From an uncultured Clostridia bacterium (lineage in GTDB: Bacteria; Bacillota; Clostridia; TANB77; CAG-508), in assembly GCA_934167685.1 (NCBI GenBank), contig CAKPLQ010000002.1:23349-87348 (forward strand): a DNA stretch of 64,000 nucleotides, given 5' to 3'. The notes below the pieces were generated by a model. The model was not told where the DNA came from. It searched no databases and saw nothing but the letters and a program-made list of their open reading frames with translations. Each line of letters starts with the position of its first letter. Position 1 is the stretch's first letter. Made by a program: the position numbers and the translations under genes. Below are positions 47,423 through 56,107 of the stretch, in pieces.

Positions 47423-47491
47423 TCTATAGTGACTAAATCAGTGAAAAATGAACAGATATATACATATATCTTTATGCGAGGAGGGATTAGG

Positions 47492-47677
47492 ATGGCACAA
47501 CCAAAAAGAAGATGGTCAAAGGCTAGAACACATTTGAAAAGATCTACATGGAAAGTAGAACAACCAAAATTTGCTACTTGCCCACATTGCCACGAACCAG
47601 TATTACCACACAGAGTATGTTCAAACTGTGGATATTATGATGGAAAAGAAGTAGTTGCAAAAAAAGTTGAAGAATAG
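47492..47677 (+). CDS. rpmF: Ribosomal protein L32
   Basis: 61 residues starting MAQPKRRWSKARTHLKRS, with the zinc-ribbon CPHCHEPVLPHRVCSNCG in the second half (four Cys kept). The start is fixed by the GAGGAGG site and by the family N-terminus; the frame is open further upstream, but that part overlaps the promoter. A compact terminator follows. L32 often sits beside a DUF177 gene, which is absent here. Confidence 0.95.
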   Translation: MAQPKRRWSKARTHLKRSTWKVEQPKFATCPHCHEPVLPHRVCSNCGYYDGKEVVAKKVEE

Positions 47678-47687
47678 TAAGACGATA

Positions 47688-47709
47688 AACGCCGACGAGG
47701 CGTTTTTGT
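47688..47709 (+). terminator. Terminator of rpmF
   Basis: AACGCC-gacga-GGCGTT followed by a T-run. Confidence 0.85.
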
Positions 47710-47815
47710 GCTGAAATTCATTATTATTTGATATTGTTTGAAATTACTCAAATTCGAAAAAACTAAAATGTGAAAGGCTATTGTATTGCAGGAATGTATA
47801 AAACATTGCCCAGAA

Positions 47816-47824
47816 TGGTATAAT
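47816..47824 (+). promoter_or_regulatory. Extended -10 promoter of pyk
   Basis: TGG-TATAAT, with no good -35 box at the right distance, 35 bases before the GTG start. Confidence 0.55.
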
Positions 47825-47859
47825 AGCAATAATTGTAAAAATTTAAGGAGGAATTTAAA

Positions 47860-49293
47860 GTGAAAAATTTAAGAAAAACTAAAATTGTAGGAACAATCGG
47901 TCCAGCAAGTGAAAACAAATTAGAAGAATTATTTGATGCAGGGTTAAATGTATGCAGAATTAATTATTCACATGGTAGCTGGGATGAACAATCAGAAAAA
48001 ACAGAAACAATAATTAGACTAAGAGAAGAAAAAGATTTACCAATTGCTTTGCTATTAGATATGAAAGGTCCGGAAATTAGAACAGGAATGTTGTATACAG
48101 GAAAAAATACAAAAATCCAATTAAAAGATGGACAAAAATTCACATTAGTTAATGAAGATATTACAGGAGACGAAGAAAAAGTTTCTGTAACATATAAAGA
48201 ATTATATAAAGATGTTCAACCAGGTACAAAAATCTTAATCGATGATGGTGCAATTGAATTAAAAGTTGACGAAGTTGTAGGAAAAGACATTGTTACAACA
48301 GTTGTTCATGGAAATGGATTAGGAAGTAGAAAAACTATGAACTTACCAGGAACAATCATCAGATTACCAGGTTTAGCAGAAAAAGATATTGCAGATTTAA
48401 AAACAGCTTGTGAACATGAGTATGACTTTGTTGCAATCTCATTTGCAAGAAACTTAGATGATATAAGACAAGTAAGAAAAGTATTAGACGAAAATGGTGG
48501 AAAAGATATCCAAATAATAACAAAAATTGAAAATGTTGAAGGATTAGCAAACTTAGATGATATTCTAAACGAAGCTGATGCTCAAATGATAGCTCGTGGA
48601 GATATGGCTACAGAAACTGACTTTACAGAACCACCAGTTGTTCAAAAGAGAATTATTAGAACAGCAAATAAATTATTTAAACCAGCTATAACAGCTACAC
48701 AAATGTTGGAATCAATGACACATCAACCATTACCAACAAGAGCTGAAGCAAGTGATGTTGCAAATGCTATTTATGATAGAACAAGTGCAATAATGCTTTC
48801 AGGAGAATGTGCTCAAGGTGATTATCCAGTTGAATGTGTAAAGACAATGGTTAAAATAGCTAACAGAGTTGAACCAGAAATCCATTACTGGAAGAGATTT
48901 GACAATAATGAGTATTTAGATTTATCAGATGATGAAGCTAAAATTGCTTATTCTTCATGTGTAACAGCTAAAAACTTTAATGCTGATGCAATTGTTGTAT
49001 ACACACATACAGGAGATTCTGCTAGAACATTAGCTGGTCTTGGAGCTGGATGCCCAATCTTAGCTGTAACAGATAACAAGAGAACATTCCATCAATTAGC
49101 TTTAGCTTGGAACGTAACTCCAGTATTTGTTGAAGGTGAAGAAACAATTGAAGAAACAGTTGAAAAAGGAATTCAAAAATTAAGAGAAAAAGAAATCCTT
49201 GAAAAAGGTGATGTTGTAGTTCTTTTAGGTGGAGCTCAAACATTTACTAAAGGTATAGATAAAAAAGTTCTTGGAGGAATCGTAAGAATTTAG
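47860..49293 (+). CDS. pyk: Pyruvate kinase
   Basis: 477 residues, full-length core without the extra C-terminal PEP-utiliser domain of many Bacillus enzymes. It converts phosphoenolpyruvate and ADP to pyruvate and ATP. Landmarks: TIGPASENK, CRINYSHGSW (catalytic region), LLDMKGPEIRTG, IITKIENVEG, ARGDMATE and TATQMLESM. The Asp in ARGDMA binds the divalent metal. GTG start with AAGGAGG. Biased, frequent codons suggest high expression. Confidence 0.95.
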   Translation: MKNLRKTKIVGTIGPASENKLEELFDAGLNVCRINYSHGSWDEQSEKTETIIRLREEKDLPIALLLDMKGPEIRTGMLYTGKNTKIQLKDGQKFTLVNEDITGDEEKVSVTYKELYKDVQPGTKILIDDGAIELKVDEVVGKDIVTTVVHGNGLGSRKTMNLPGTIIRLPGLAEKDIADLKTACEHEYDFVAISFARNLDDIRQVRKVLDENGGKDIQIITKIENVEGLANLDDILNEADAQMIARGDMATETDFTEPPVVQKRIIRTANKLFKPAITATQMLESMTHQPLPTRAEASDVANAIYDRTSAIMLSGECAQGDYPVECVKTMVKIANRVEPEIHYWKRFDNNEYLDLSDDEAKIAYSSCVTAKNFNADAIVVYTHTGDSARTLAGLGAGCPILAVTDNKRTFHQLALAWNVTPVFVEGEETIEETVEKGIQKLREKEILEKGDVVVLLGGAQTFTKGIDKKVLGGIVRI

Positions 49294-49346
49294 TTATAAA
49301 ATAATATTTTTAGCCATCATCTTGTTTTGACGAAATGCTAAACATA

Positions 49347-49392
49347 AAATATCACAATTTTGATAGAAATATCATTGTTGTGATATTTTTTT
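49347..49392 (+). terminator. Terminator of pyk
   Basis: AAATATCACAA and TTGTGATATTT form an 11-bp stem around a 20-nt loop, followed by T-rich sequence. Confidence 0.7.
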
Positions 49393-49394
49393 AC

Positions 49395-49440
49395 TTGACT
49401 ATTCAGTCTAATTGATAAAAATTTCTTAAAAATATATAAT
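49395..49440 (+). promoter_or_regulatory. Promoter of accDA with adjacent palindrome
   Basis: TTGATA, 17-bp spacer, TATAAT (49412-49440). The imperfect palindrome TTGACT-attc-AGTCTAA abuts the -35 box and may be an operator for a lipid-synthesis regulator. The regulator is not identified. Confidence 0.5.
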
Positions 49441-49465
49441 ATCAAAAGATTGAAGAGGAGAGCGA

Positions 49466-51175
49466 GTGAGGGCAAAAATGATTATAGATAAGATAAAAAA
49501 GATGAATAAAGTAGAGAAAAGAAGTAAAAATGAAAAAGCTTCTGATATGTTGATTGGAAAATGGATTAAATGTGATAATTGTAAGGAGATATTGTATAAA
49601 GAAGACGTACACAATAATTTTAGTGTGTGTCCTAATTGTGGCAAACATTTTAGGATTTCTGCAAGAAGGAGAATTAGACAAATTGCAGATGATGATACTT
49701 TTGTAGAAATTGGAGCAGAAATACAGACAAAAGACCCATTAAAATTTGAAGGATATTTAAAAAAAGTTGAACTGTTGAAACAGAAAACTCAAATTGATGA
49801 AGCTGTGAAATGTGGTGTCTGTAAAATTAATGGAGAGAGTGCAGTTATTGCAGTTATGGATGGTAATTTTATGATGGGAAGTATGGGAAGTGCTGTTGGA
49901 GAGAGAATAACTTTAGCAATAGAAACTTCGATTGAAAAAAGGCTTCCTTTAATAATATTTTGCGTATCAGGTGGGGCAAGGATGCAAGAAGGAATTATAT
50001 CACTTATGCAAATGGCAAAAACCTCAGCAGCATTAGCTAAACATGATAAAGAGGGGCTATTATATATATCTGTTTTAACTGACCCAACTACAGGTGGAGT
50101 TACGGCAAGTTTTGCGAGCCTAGGTGACATAATAATCGCTGAGCCTAATGCTTTAATAGGGTTTGCGGGTCCTAGAGTAATAGAACAAACTATAAGAGAA
50201 AAGTTACCAGAGGGTTTCCAAAGGTCTGAGTTCTTGCTTGAGCATGGGTTTGTGGATATGATTGTTGAAAGAAAAGACATGAAAGAGACTTTATATAGGA
50301 TATTGAAGATGCATAAAGTTGGATTGAAATGCGATAAAGATATAAAAATATTGAATGAGGAAAGGACTGATGCAAAGGCTAAAACTGCATGGGAAAAAGT
50401 TTGCTTAGCAAGAATGGCTGATAGACCTAAAGCATTAGATTATATAAATAAAATATTTACAGATTTTGTAGAATTACATGGAGATAGAAGCTTTGGAGAT
50501 GATAAATCAATAATTGGTGGCCTGGCATTATTGAATACTGTTCCGGTTACAGTGATTGGAGAACAAAAAGGAAAAAATGTAAAAGAAAATATGGATAGAA
50601 ATTTCGGGATGCCAAATCCAGAAGGATATAGAAAAGCTTTGCGATTGATGAAGCAAGCAGAAAAATTTAATAGGCCGATAATAACTTTTATAGATACTCC
50701 AGGAGCATATCCGGGTATTGGGGCTGAAGAGAGAGGCCAAGGGGAAGCGATTGCAAGAAATATGTTTGAGATGTCAAAAATTAAAGTTCCAATCATATGT
50801 GTGGTAATAGGCGAAGGTTCAAGCGGAGGAGCTTTGGCTATTGCTGTAGGGGATAGGATTGTGATGCTTGAAAATGCAGTATATTCGATACTTTCGCCAG
50901 AGGGATTTGCTAGCATTTTGTATAAGGATTCGAGCAAAGCTCAAGAGGCTGCTGAAAATATGAAGTTGACAGCACAAGATTTAATGGATTTAGGTGTTAT
51001 AGATAAAATTGTTGAAGAACCAGAAGAAGGTGCTCAAGCAAATTTTAAGATGGTGGCTGATGAGTTGAAGTCTTATATTGCGAAGTCTATAGATGAGCTT
51101 AGTTCAATTGCGTGTATTTCGAAGGATGAGTTGATTGAGGAAAGATATAAAAAATTTAGAAAAATGCACGGATGA
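49466..51175 (+). CDS. accDA: Fused acetyl-CoA carboxylase carboxyltransferase, beta-alpha (AccD-AccA)
   Basis: 569 residues. The N-terminal half is AccD: a zinc ribbon CDNCKE...CPNCGKHF near residues 32-56, then GGARMQEG and [15 protein letters not shown]. From about residue 300 it is Acc[40 protein letters not shown] and [11 protein letters not shown]. Together they transfer the carboxyl group from carboxybiotin to acetyl-CoA for fatty-acid synthesis. In most bacteria the two are separate genes. The last codons and the TGA stop lie inside a 31-bp repeat unit (KKFRKMHG). No accB or accC is adjacent. GTG start with AGAGGAG; an ATG 12 bases on is an alternative. Confidence 0.9.
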   Translation: MRAKMIIDKIKKMNKVEKRSKNEKASDMLIGKWIKCDNCKEILYKEDVHNNFSVCPNCGKHFRISARRRIRQIADDDTFVEIGAEIQTKDPLKFEGYLKKVELLKQKTQIDEAVKCGVCKINGESAVIAVMDGNFMMGSMGSAVGERITLAIETSIEKRLPLIIFCVSGGARMQEGIISLMQMAKTSAALAKHDKEGLLYISVLTDPTTGGVTASFASLGDIIIAEPNALIGFAGPRVIEQTIREKLPEGFQRSEFLLEHGFVDMIVERKDMKETLYRILKMHKVGLKCDKDIKILNEERTDAKAKTAWEKVCLARMADRPKALDYINKIFTDFVELHGDRSFGDDKSIIGGLALLNTVPVTVIGEQKGKNVKENMDRNFGMPNPEGYRKALRLMKQAEKFNRPIITFIDTPGAYPGIGAEERGQGEAIARNMFEMSKIKVPIICVVIGEGSSGGALAIAVGDRIVMLENAVYSILSPEGFASILYKDSSKAQEAAENMKLTAQDLMDLGVIDKIVEEPEEGAQANFKMVADELKSYIAKSIDELSSIACISKDELIEERYKKFRKMHG

Positions 51176-51261
51176 GAACCGGTCCCAACGGTGCACTTTT
51201 TACATAGTTTTGCATAGTTGAAGGCTGTTTTGCACCGTTGGGACCGGTTCTCATCCGTGCA
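51165..51261. repeat. 31-bp palindromic repeat, perfect inverted pair (locus G)
   Basis: Units 51165-51195 and 51231-51261 are exact reverse complements over 31 bases, separated by 35 bases. The first overlaps the end of accDA and provides its stop codon. Confidence 0.92.
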
Positions 51262-51287
51262 AGAATTAAATATGGAGGTAAAATTAA

Positions 51288-52058
51288 ATGATTTTAAATA
51301 ACAAAAAAATAGTAATAATGGGGATAAGAAATAAATGGAGTATTGCTTGGGGAGCGGCGAAGTCTGCTAATGAGCAGGGCGCACAGGTGATTTTTACATG
51401 TGGTTCAAAAGAAAAGATTGAGAAAATAAAAGAATTAACAGACGAAATTCCTAATTCAGATGTTTTTGCATGTGATGCAAGTTCTGATATAAGTATTCAA
51501 GAATGTTTTGAAGAAATTAAAAACAAATATGGAAAAGTAGATGGAATTCTTCATGCGATTGCTCATGCTAATACAGAAGATTTACGAAATGATTTTATTT
51601 TGACATCAAGAAGTGGATACGCTCATGCATGTGATGTAAGCGCTTATTCATTGATTGCAGTGGCACAAATAGCCAAGAAAATAAATCTATTAAGTGAAGG
51701 TGCAAGTATTGTTTCATATACATATTATGGGGCAGAGAAAGTAGTTGAAGGATATAATGTAATGGGAGCAGCAAAAGCAGCATTAGAAGCTAATATTAGG
51801 TATCTGGCAAATGATTTGGGAAAATATAAAATACGAATTAATGGTATTTCTGCAGGCCCAATAAAGACATTATCTGCTAAAGGAATAAAAGATTTTAATA
51901 TAATATTAGATGAGGTGGAAAATAAAGCACCATTACACCAAAATGTAACGCCAAAGCAGGTTGGCGATGCTACAAGTTTTTTATTTAGCGATATGTCTTC
52001 TGCTATTACTGGCGAAATCATTCATGTCGATAATGGTTTTTCAATTATTGGGGCATAA
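51288..52058 (+). CDS. fabI: Enoyl-ACP reductase, FabI type
   Basis: 256 residues. A short-chain dehydrogenase fold that reduces enoyl-ACP with NAD(P)H in the last step of fatty-acid elongation. The FabI signature appears as MGIRNKWSIAWGAAKS at the nucleotide site, YTYYGAEKVVEGYNVMGAAKAAL with the Tyr-n6-Lys catalytic pair, and ISAGPIKTLSAKGI. ATGGAGG site. It follows accDA across repeat locus G and is flanked on the other side by locus H, so it is boxed in by repeats. Confidence 0.93.
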   Translation: MILNNKKIVIMGIRNKWSIAWGAAKSANEQGAQVIFTCGSKEKIEKIKELTDEIPNSDVFACDASSDISIQECFEEIKNKYGKVDGILHAIAHANTEDLRNDFILTSRSGYAHACDVSAYSLIAVAQIAKKINLLSEGASIVSYTYYGAEKVVEGYNVMGAAKAALEANIRYLANDLGKYKIRINGISAGPIKTLSAKGIKDFNIILDEVENKAPLHQNVTPKQVGDATSFLFSDMSSAITGEIIHVDNGFSIIGA

Positions 52059-52062
52059 AAAC

Positions 52063-52129
52063 TGCACGTTTGGGACCGGTTCTCTGCGGTGCAAAATTTG
52101 CACCGCAGAGAACCGGTCCCAAACGTGCA
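52063..52129. repeat. 31-bp palindromic repeat, inverted pair (locus H)
   Basis: Units 52063-52093 and 52099-52129 are exact reverse complements with only five bases between, four bases after the fabI stop. It would form a very stable hairpin and may act as a 3' end stabiliser or terminator. Confidence 0.92.
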
Positions 52130-52154
52130 AACATCAAAAAATTTCCATAAATGC

Positions 52155-52183
52155 TTGATTTTTTCGATAAAGTATAGTACAAT
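52155..52183 (+). promoter_or_regulatory. Promoter of rpsO
   Basis: TTGATT, 17-bp spacer, TACAAT, about 95 bases before the start codon. Confidence 0.7.
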
Positions 52184-52224
52184 AGTTATGTAAAAAAATG
52201 TTCCTTAAACTTAGCACAATAAAA

Positions 52225-52276
52225 AACACCTATTATTGTAGCTCGGTATAAGGAGAAAAAGGAAATAGGAGGTGTT
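52225..52276 (+). promoter_or_regulatory. Leader hairpin sequestering the rpsO ribosome binding site
   Basis: AACACCTATT in the leader is complementary to AATAGGAGGTGTT, which contains the ribosome binding site, with one bulged base. A ~30-nt segment with AAGGAG lies between. Ribosomal protein S15 represses its own translation through leader structures in several bacterial groups; this could be such a switch. Confidence 0.5.
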
Positions 52277-52279
52277 ATT

Positions 52280-52543
52280 ATGACAACAGAAAGAAAACAA
52301 CAAATCATTAATGAATATAGAAGAGACGAAAAGGATACTGGTTCTTCAGAAGTTCAAATCGCTCTTTTAACAGAAAGAATTAATGAATTAACAGAGCATT
52401 TAAAAGTTCATAAGAAAGACAACCATTCTAGAAGAGGTCTTTTAAAGATGGTTGGTAAAAGAAGAAATTTATTAAACTACTTAGCTAAAAAAGATGAAGA
52501 AGCTTATAAAGAACTAGTTAAAAAATTAGGACTAAGAAAATAG
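52280..52543 (+). CDS. rpsO: Ribosomal protein S15
   Basis: 87 residues, typical length. Landmarks are [23 protein letters not shown], then [19 protein letters not shown], which bind 16S rRNA. It has its own promoter, a structured leader and a terminator, and is followed by pnp as in many bacteria. Confidence 0.96.
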   Translation: MTTERKQQIINEYRRDEKDTGSSEVQIALLTERINELTEHLKVHKKDNHSRRGLLKMVGKRRNLLNYLAKKDEEAYKELVKKLGLRK

Positions 52544-52562
52544 TTGATAAGTTGTATGTAGA

Positions 52563-52590
52563 AGGGCGTTTGCAACATGCGACGTCTTTT
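52563..52590 (+). terminator. Terminator of rpsO
   Basis: AGGGCGTTTGCA pairs with TGCGACGTCT with one bulge and a 3-nt loop, followed by TTTTT. Confidence 0.65.
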
Positions 52591-52592
52591 TA

Positions 52593-52830
52593 TTAGGTAA
52601 AAAGTAGGTATAGGCAAATTATGAGTAGAAAGGTAGCTTGTATAATGTTTTAAATAGCAGTGCTTAAAATTTAAGATATTATAGAGGTTACAATCTACAG
52701 ATGGTTTGCAGTATACTTCGTTATCTTTAATAAAGTATTGAAGATTAATAAAGAGATAGGTGTAAAGTAAAACGAATTGGCGAGATGTGATAAAAACGCT
52801 TTTGCCAGAAAAAAGAAAGGTAGGAAAATT
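52593..52830 (+). other. Leader region of pnp
   Basis: A -10-like TATAAT at 52641 with a poor -35 and a TATACTT/AAGTAT inverted repeat near 52720. PNPase mRNAs are often controlled by processing of leader stems. Nothing else is visible in the gap. Confidence 0.35.
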
Positions 52831-54984
52831 ATGTTTAAAAGTTATGAAACAGAATTAGCAGGAAGAAAACTTGTAATAGAAACAGGCAAACTATGTGGAT
52901 TAGCAAATGGAAGTGTAGTTGTAAAATATGGAGATACTGTAGTAATGGTAAATGTTACAGCATCAAAAGAACCAAGAGATGGAATCGATTTCTTCCCATT
53001 ATCAGTAGATTATGAAGAAAAATTATATTCAGTTGGAAAGATTCCAGGATCTTATCAAAAAAGAGAAGGTAAGCCAAGTGATAAAGCAATATTGACATCA
53101 AGAGCAATTGACAGACCTTTAAGACCACTATTCCCAAAAGATTTTAGAAACGATGTTGTAGTTGTTGCAACAGTTCTATGTGTAGAGCAAGACAATTCAC
53201 CAGAAGTAGCAGCAATGATAGGAGCTTCAGCAGCTTTATCAATTTCTGACATTCCATTTGGTGGACCAACAGCAGCAGTAAATGTAGGTTTGGTTGATGG
53301 AGAAATAGTTATAAACCCAACAGAATCTCAAAGAGAAAAAAGTGATTTGACTTTAACAGTTGCAGGAACAGCCGAAAAAGTAGCAATGATTGAAGCAGGA
53401 GCTAATGAAGTTCCAGATGATGTAATGCTAGAAGCAATTAAAAAAGGACATGCTGAAATTAAAAAGATATGTGAATTTATTCAAAAAATGAAAGATGAAA
53501 TTGGAAAACCAAAATTTGAATACAAATCATTTGCAGTTGACCATGATTTATATGAATTTTTAGAAAACAATTTCACAGAAAAAATGAAAATTGCTGTTCA
53601 AGAAGTTGATAAAGAAACTAGAGACAACAATGTAGCAGCATTATCAGACGAAATAACAGCAGCTGTTACAGAAAAATTAGGAGAAGAAGCTGTAGCAGAA
53701 AGAGCTCAAGAAATTGGAGAAGCTATTTATAAGTTAGAGAAAAAATGTGTAAGAGATATGATATTCTATGAGCACAAAAGAGTTGACGGAAGAGCAATTG
53801 ACGAAATAAGACCATTATCATGCGAAGCTGGAGTATTACCTCGTACACATGGAAGTGCTATATTTACAAGAGGTCAAACTCAAGTAATGTCAATAGTAAC
53901 ACTTGGAATGTTAAGTGAAGAACAAGACTTAGATGGTATTGATACAGAAACATCAAAAAGATATATGCATCAATATAATTTCCCTGCATACAGTGTTGGA
54001 GAAGCTAGACCATCAAGAGGTCCTGGAAGAAGAGAAATTGGGCATGGGGCTTTAGCAGAAAAAGCATTAGTTCCAGTACTTCCATCAAAAGAAGAATTCC
54101 CTTATGCTATAAGAGTTGTATCAGAAGTATTATCTTCAAATGGTTCAACATCTCAAGCAAGTATTTGTGGAAGCACATTATCTTTAATGGATGCAGGTGT
54201 TCCAATTAAAAGACCAGTTGCTGGTATTTCTACAGGTTTAGTAACAAATCCAAATGACCCAGATGATTATGTAATGCTAACAGATATTCAAGGACTTGAA
54301 GATTTCTTCGGAGATATGGATTTCAAAGTTGGTGGTACAGAAAAAGGTATTACAGCTATTCAAGTAGATATAAAAGTTGATGGATTATCATATAAGATAA
54401 TTGAAGAGGCTTTTGCTAGAACTAGAAAAGCAAGACAATATATTTTAGATGATATTATGAAACCTGTTATTGCTGAACCAAGAGAAGAACTTTCTCCATA
54501 TGCACCTCAAATAGTTACTACTCAAATTAAAGTTGAAAAAATTAAAGATGTAATTGGTAAAGGTGGAGAAACAATTAATAAGATAATCGATGCAACTGGT
54601 GTTAAAATTGATATCGAAGAAGATGGACAAGTTATGATTTATTCTCCAGACCAAGATAAAGCTTACCAAGCTTTAGATATGATAGAAGATATTGTTAGAG
54701 AATTTGAAGTTGGACAAATCTATTATGGAACTGTTACTAGAACAACTTCATTTGGAGCTTTTGTTGATATCGGCGGAGGTAAAGAAGGTTTGGTTCATAT
54801 TTCTAAAATTGCTAAGGAAAGAGTTAATAAGGTAGAGGATTATGTTAAACCTGGAGATAAGGTTCCTGTAAAAGTTATTGGAATTGATGACCAAGGTAAA
54901 ATTAATCTTACTATGAAAGATTTAGTGGACTTGAGTCAAGAGAAAATTTTAGAAGATGAAATTAAAGATGAAAATAATGAATAA
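52831..54984 (+). CDS. pnp: Polynucleotide phosphorylase
   Basis: 717 residues from MFKSYETELAGRKL, the usual N-terminus; an upstream in-frame start lacks a family match. A 3'-5' phosphorolytic exoribonuclease. Two RNase PH-like domains (the second with ILPRTHGSAIFTRGQTQ near residue 340 and GDMDFKVGGT near 490), then KH (GKGGETINKIIDATG near 575) and S1 (YYGTVTRTTSFGAFVDI near 630) domains. GAAAGGTAGGA site. Confidence 0.96.
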   Translation: MFKSYETELAGRKLVIETGKLCGLANGSVVVKYGDTVVMVNVTASKEPRDGIDFFPLSVDYEEKLYSVGKIPGSYQKREGKPSDKAILTSRAIDRPLRPLFPKDFRNDVVVVATVLCVEQDNSPEVAAMIGASAALSISDIPFGGPTAAVNVGLVDGEIVINPTESQREKSDLTLTVAGTAEKVAMIEAGANEVPDDVMLEAIKKGHAEIKKICEFIQKMKDEIGKPKFEYKSFAVDHDLYEFLENNFTEKMKIAVQEVDKETRDNNVAALSDEITAAVTEKLGEEAVAERAQEIGEAIYKLEKKCVRDMIFYEHKRVDGRAIDEIRPLSCEAGVLPRTHGSAIFTRGQTQVMSIVTLGMLSEEQDLDGIDTETSKRYMHQYNFPAYSVGEARPSRGPGRREIGHGALAEKALVPVLPSKEEFPYAIRVVSEVLSSNGSTSQASICGSTLSLMDAGVPIKRPVAGISTGLVTNPNDPDDYVMLTDIQGLEDFFGDMDFKVGGTEKGITAIQVDIKVDGLSYKIIEEAFARTRKARQYILDDIMKPVIAEPREELSPYAPQIVTTQIKVEKIKDVIGKGGETINKIIDATGVKIDIEEDGQVMIYSPDQDKAYQALDMIEDIVREFEVGQIYYGTVTRTTSFGAFVDIGGGKEGLVHISKIAKERVNKVEDYVKPGDKVPVKVIGIDDQGKINLTMKDLVDLSQEKILEDEIKDENNE

Positions 54985-54991
54985 TAATGAA

Positions 54992-55018
54992 AAGAGGAGC
55001 TATATTATAGCTCCTCTT
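54992..55018. terminator. Hairpin terminator between convergent genes
   Basis: AAGAGGAGCTATA and TATAGCTCCTCTT form a 13-bp stem. The T-run lies on the minus-strand side, so it best serves the 117-residue gene, with possible use by pnp. Confidence 0.7.
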
Positions 55019-55049
55019 AGTCAGTTATTGACATGTGGGTAGGACAGAG

Positions 55050-55403
55050 TTAACCAAAAATGTCAAATTTCTGAACTGCCCCCTTTGTTATGTAGATGCA
55101 ATCAGCAGATACACCTGTCAGACGTTCCAAATTTCTTCGGAACTCCTGGTCGGGTATCTTTTCCAACCTATCATAGTCGGAGAGCGATGTAAACACATCC
55201 ACATCTAACCGACATATGGTGCGGCTTCCTACTTTGAGTTTCTGAAGAAGTAATACTTGATTGTAGCACTTATCTTCAGGGACGAAGTTTTCATCTTCGT
55301 CCTCATCAATACTGATGATGGGACTTGCCAGGCAATACTGGCCTTCCTTTGCATTTTTAAATCTGTCAATAACTGTCATTCCTCTATATGTTTTCTTTTT
55401 CAT
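55050..55403 (-). CDS. Small orphan protein, 117 residues
   Basis: Clear gene: AAGGAGG before the ATG, consensus promoter and terminator. Soluble; starts MKKKTYRGMTVIDRFKNAKE and has a very acidic loop SIDEDEDENFVPED near residue 32. The C-terminal half has LTGVSADCIYITKGAVQKF. GC content is above that of neighbouring genes, as in the other small minus-strand genes. I recognise no family. Confidence 0.68.
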   Translation of the reverse strand: MKKKTYRGMTVIDRFKNAKEGQYCLASPIISIDEDEDENFVPEDKCYNQVLLLQKLKVGSRTICRLDVDVFTSLSDYDRLEKIPDQEFRRNLERLTGVSADCIYITKGAVQKFDIFG

Positions 55404-55467
55404 ATAGGTTCCTCCTTAGTATGTGACCACTCTAATCCAAGTGGCGATTTATTGTTTAACTAATACG

Positions 55468-55496
55468 ATTGTAACATATTTATGTAAATAAGTCAA
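55468..55496 (-). promoter_or_regulatory. Promoter of the 117-residue orphan gene
   Basis: On the minus strand TTGACT, 17-bp spacer, TACAAT. Confidence 0.7.
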
Positions 55497-55553
55497 ATCA
55501 GAGATTTTAATCCGTAATATAAGTAATGCTTATGATAAAAATGGAATAAAAAA

Positions 55554-55589
55554 AGAGAAGAAAAACTAAAAATAAAATTTTTCTTCTCT
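55554..55589 (-). terminator. Terminator of the 83-residue orphan gene
   Basis: On the minus strand AGAGAAGAAAAA and TTTTTCTTCTCT form a 12-bp stem followed by a run of T. Confidence 0.75.
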
Positions 55590-55616
55590 AAAATTTCATA
55601 ATATAGAAAGAACTAA

Positions 55617-55868
55617 TTACAATACGTTAGTTCTTCTATAGACCGGTTCCTCAACATACAGTATAGAATGACCAACAATTTTGGCACATTCAGCTAATGC
55701 AGAAGCAAAAGGTTCCTTATCATGTCCGATATTAGCAGGAAATTCCTTTAATACCATATTAGAACCGTTTCGATATTCTTCTAAAATCCAACAGTTTTCC
55801 TGTTTCCGAAGAATATAACGTGCTGTTTTAGGTGCATCCAAATATGAATTTACATATATATGTCTCAT
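55617..55868 (-). CDS. Small orphan protein, 83 residues
   Basis: Starts MRHIYVNSYLDAPKTARYI; this ATG is chosen because AAAGGAG lies just upstream, and the longer frame extends without a site. Soluble, mixed alpha/beta by eye, with AECAKIVGHSILYVEEPVY near the C-terminus. Own promoter and terminator. Composition is GC-richer than addA next to it. No family recognised. Confidence 0.65.
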   Translation of the reverse strand: MRHIYVNSYLDAPKTARYILRKQENCWILEEYRNGSNMVLKEFPANIGHDKEPFASALAECAKIVGHSILYVEEPVYRRTNVL

Positions 55869-55933
55869 AATGGAAAACTCCTTTCGATGAAATATCCCTT
55901 TATCAAGGGATGTGTTTACTTGTAACAAATACT

Positions 55934-55962
55934 ATTATAGCACGTATTCTACATAAAATCAA
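55934..55962 (-). promoter_or_regulatory. Promoter of the 83-residue orphan gene
   Basis: On the minus strand TTGATT, 17-bp spacer, TATAAT. Confidence 0.72.
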
Positions 55963-56107
55963 TACATAAATAGAAAAAAGTTGTAAATTTAATATTGATT
56001 AAACTATTTAATATTAAAAACTATACTTTTATAGCTTCATATGATAAAATGCGATAGAGGTAAGGAAACAATTAGAATCGAGCAACAAGAGAGAAAGGAG
56101 ACTGACT

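Noticed and set aside
47342..47491. An N-terminal extension of L32
   Set aside because: It overlaps the promoter, and the family start with GAGGAGG lies at 47492.
12205..52129. CRISPR repeats as an explanation of the 31-bp units
   Set aside because: Units are dispersed in singles or pairs over 40 kb, mostly inverted, with no regular spacers and no cas genes.
12205..52129. Transcription terminators as a full explanation of the 31-bp units
   Set aside because: The hairpins lack consistent U-runs, and units also lie inside coding regions.
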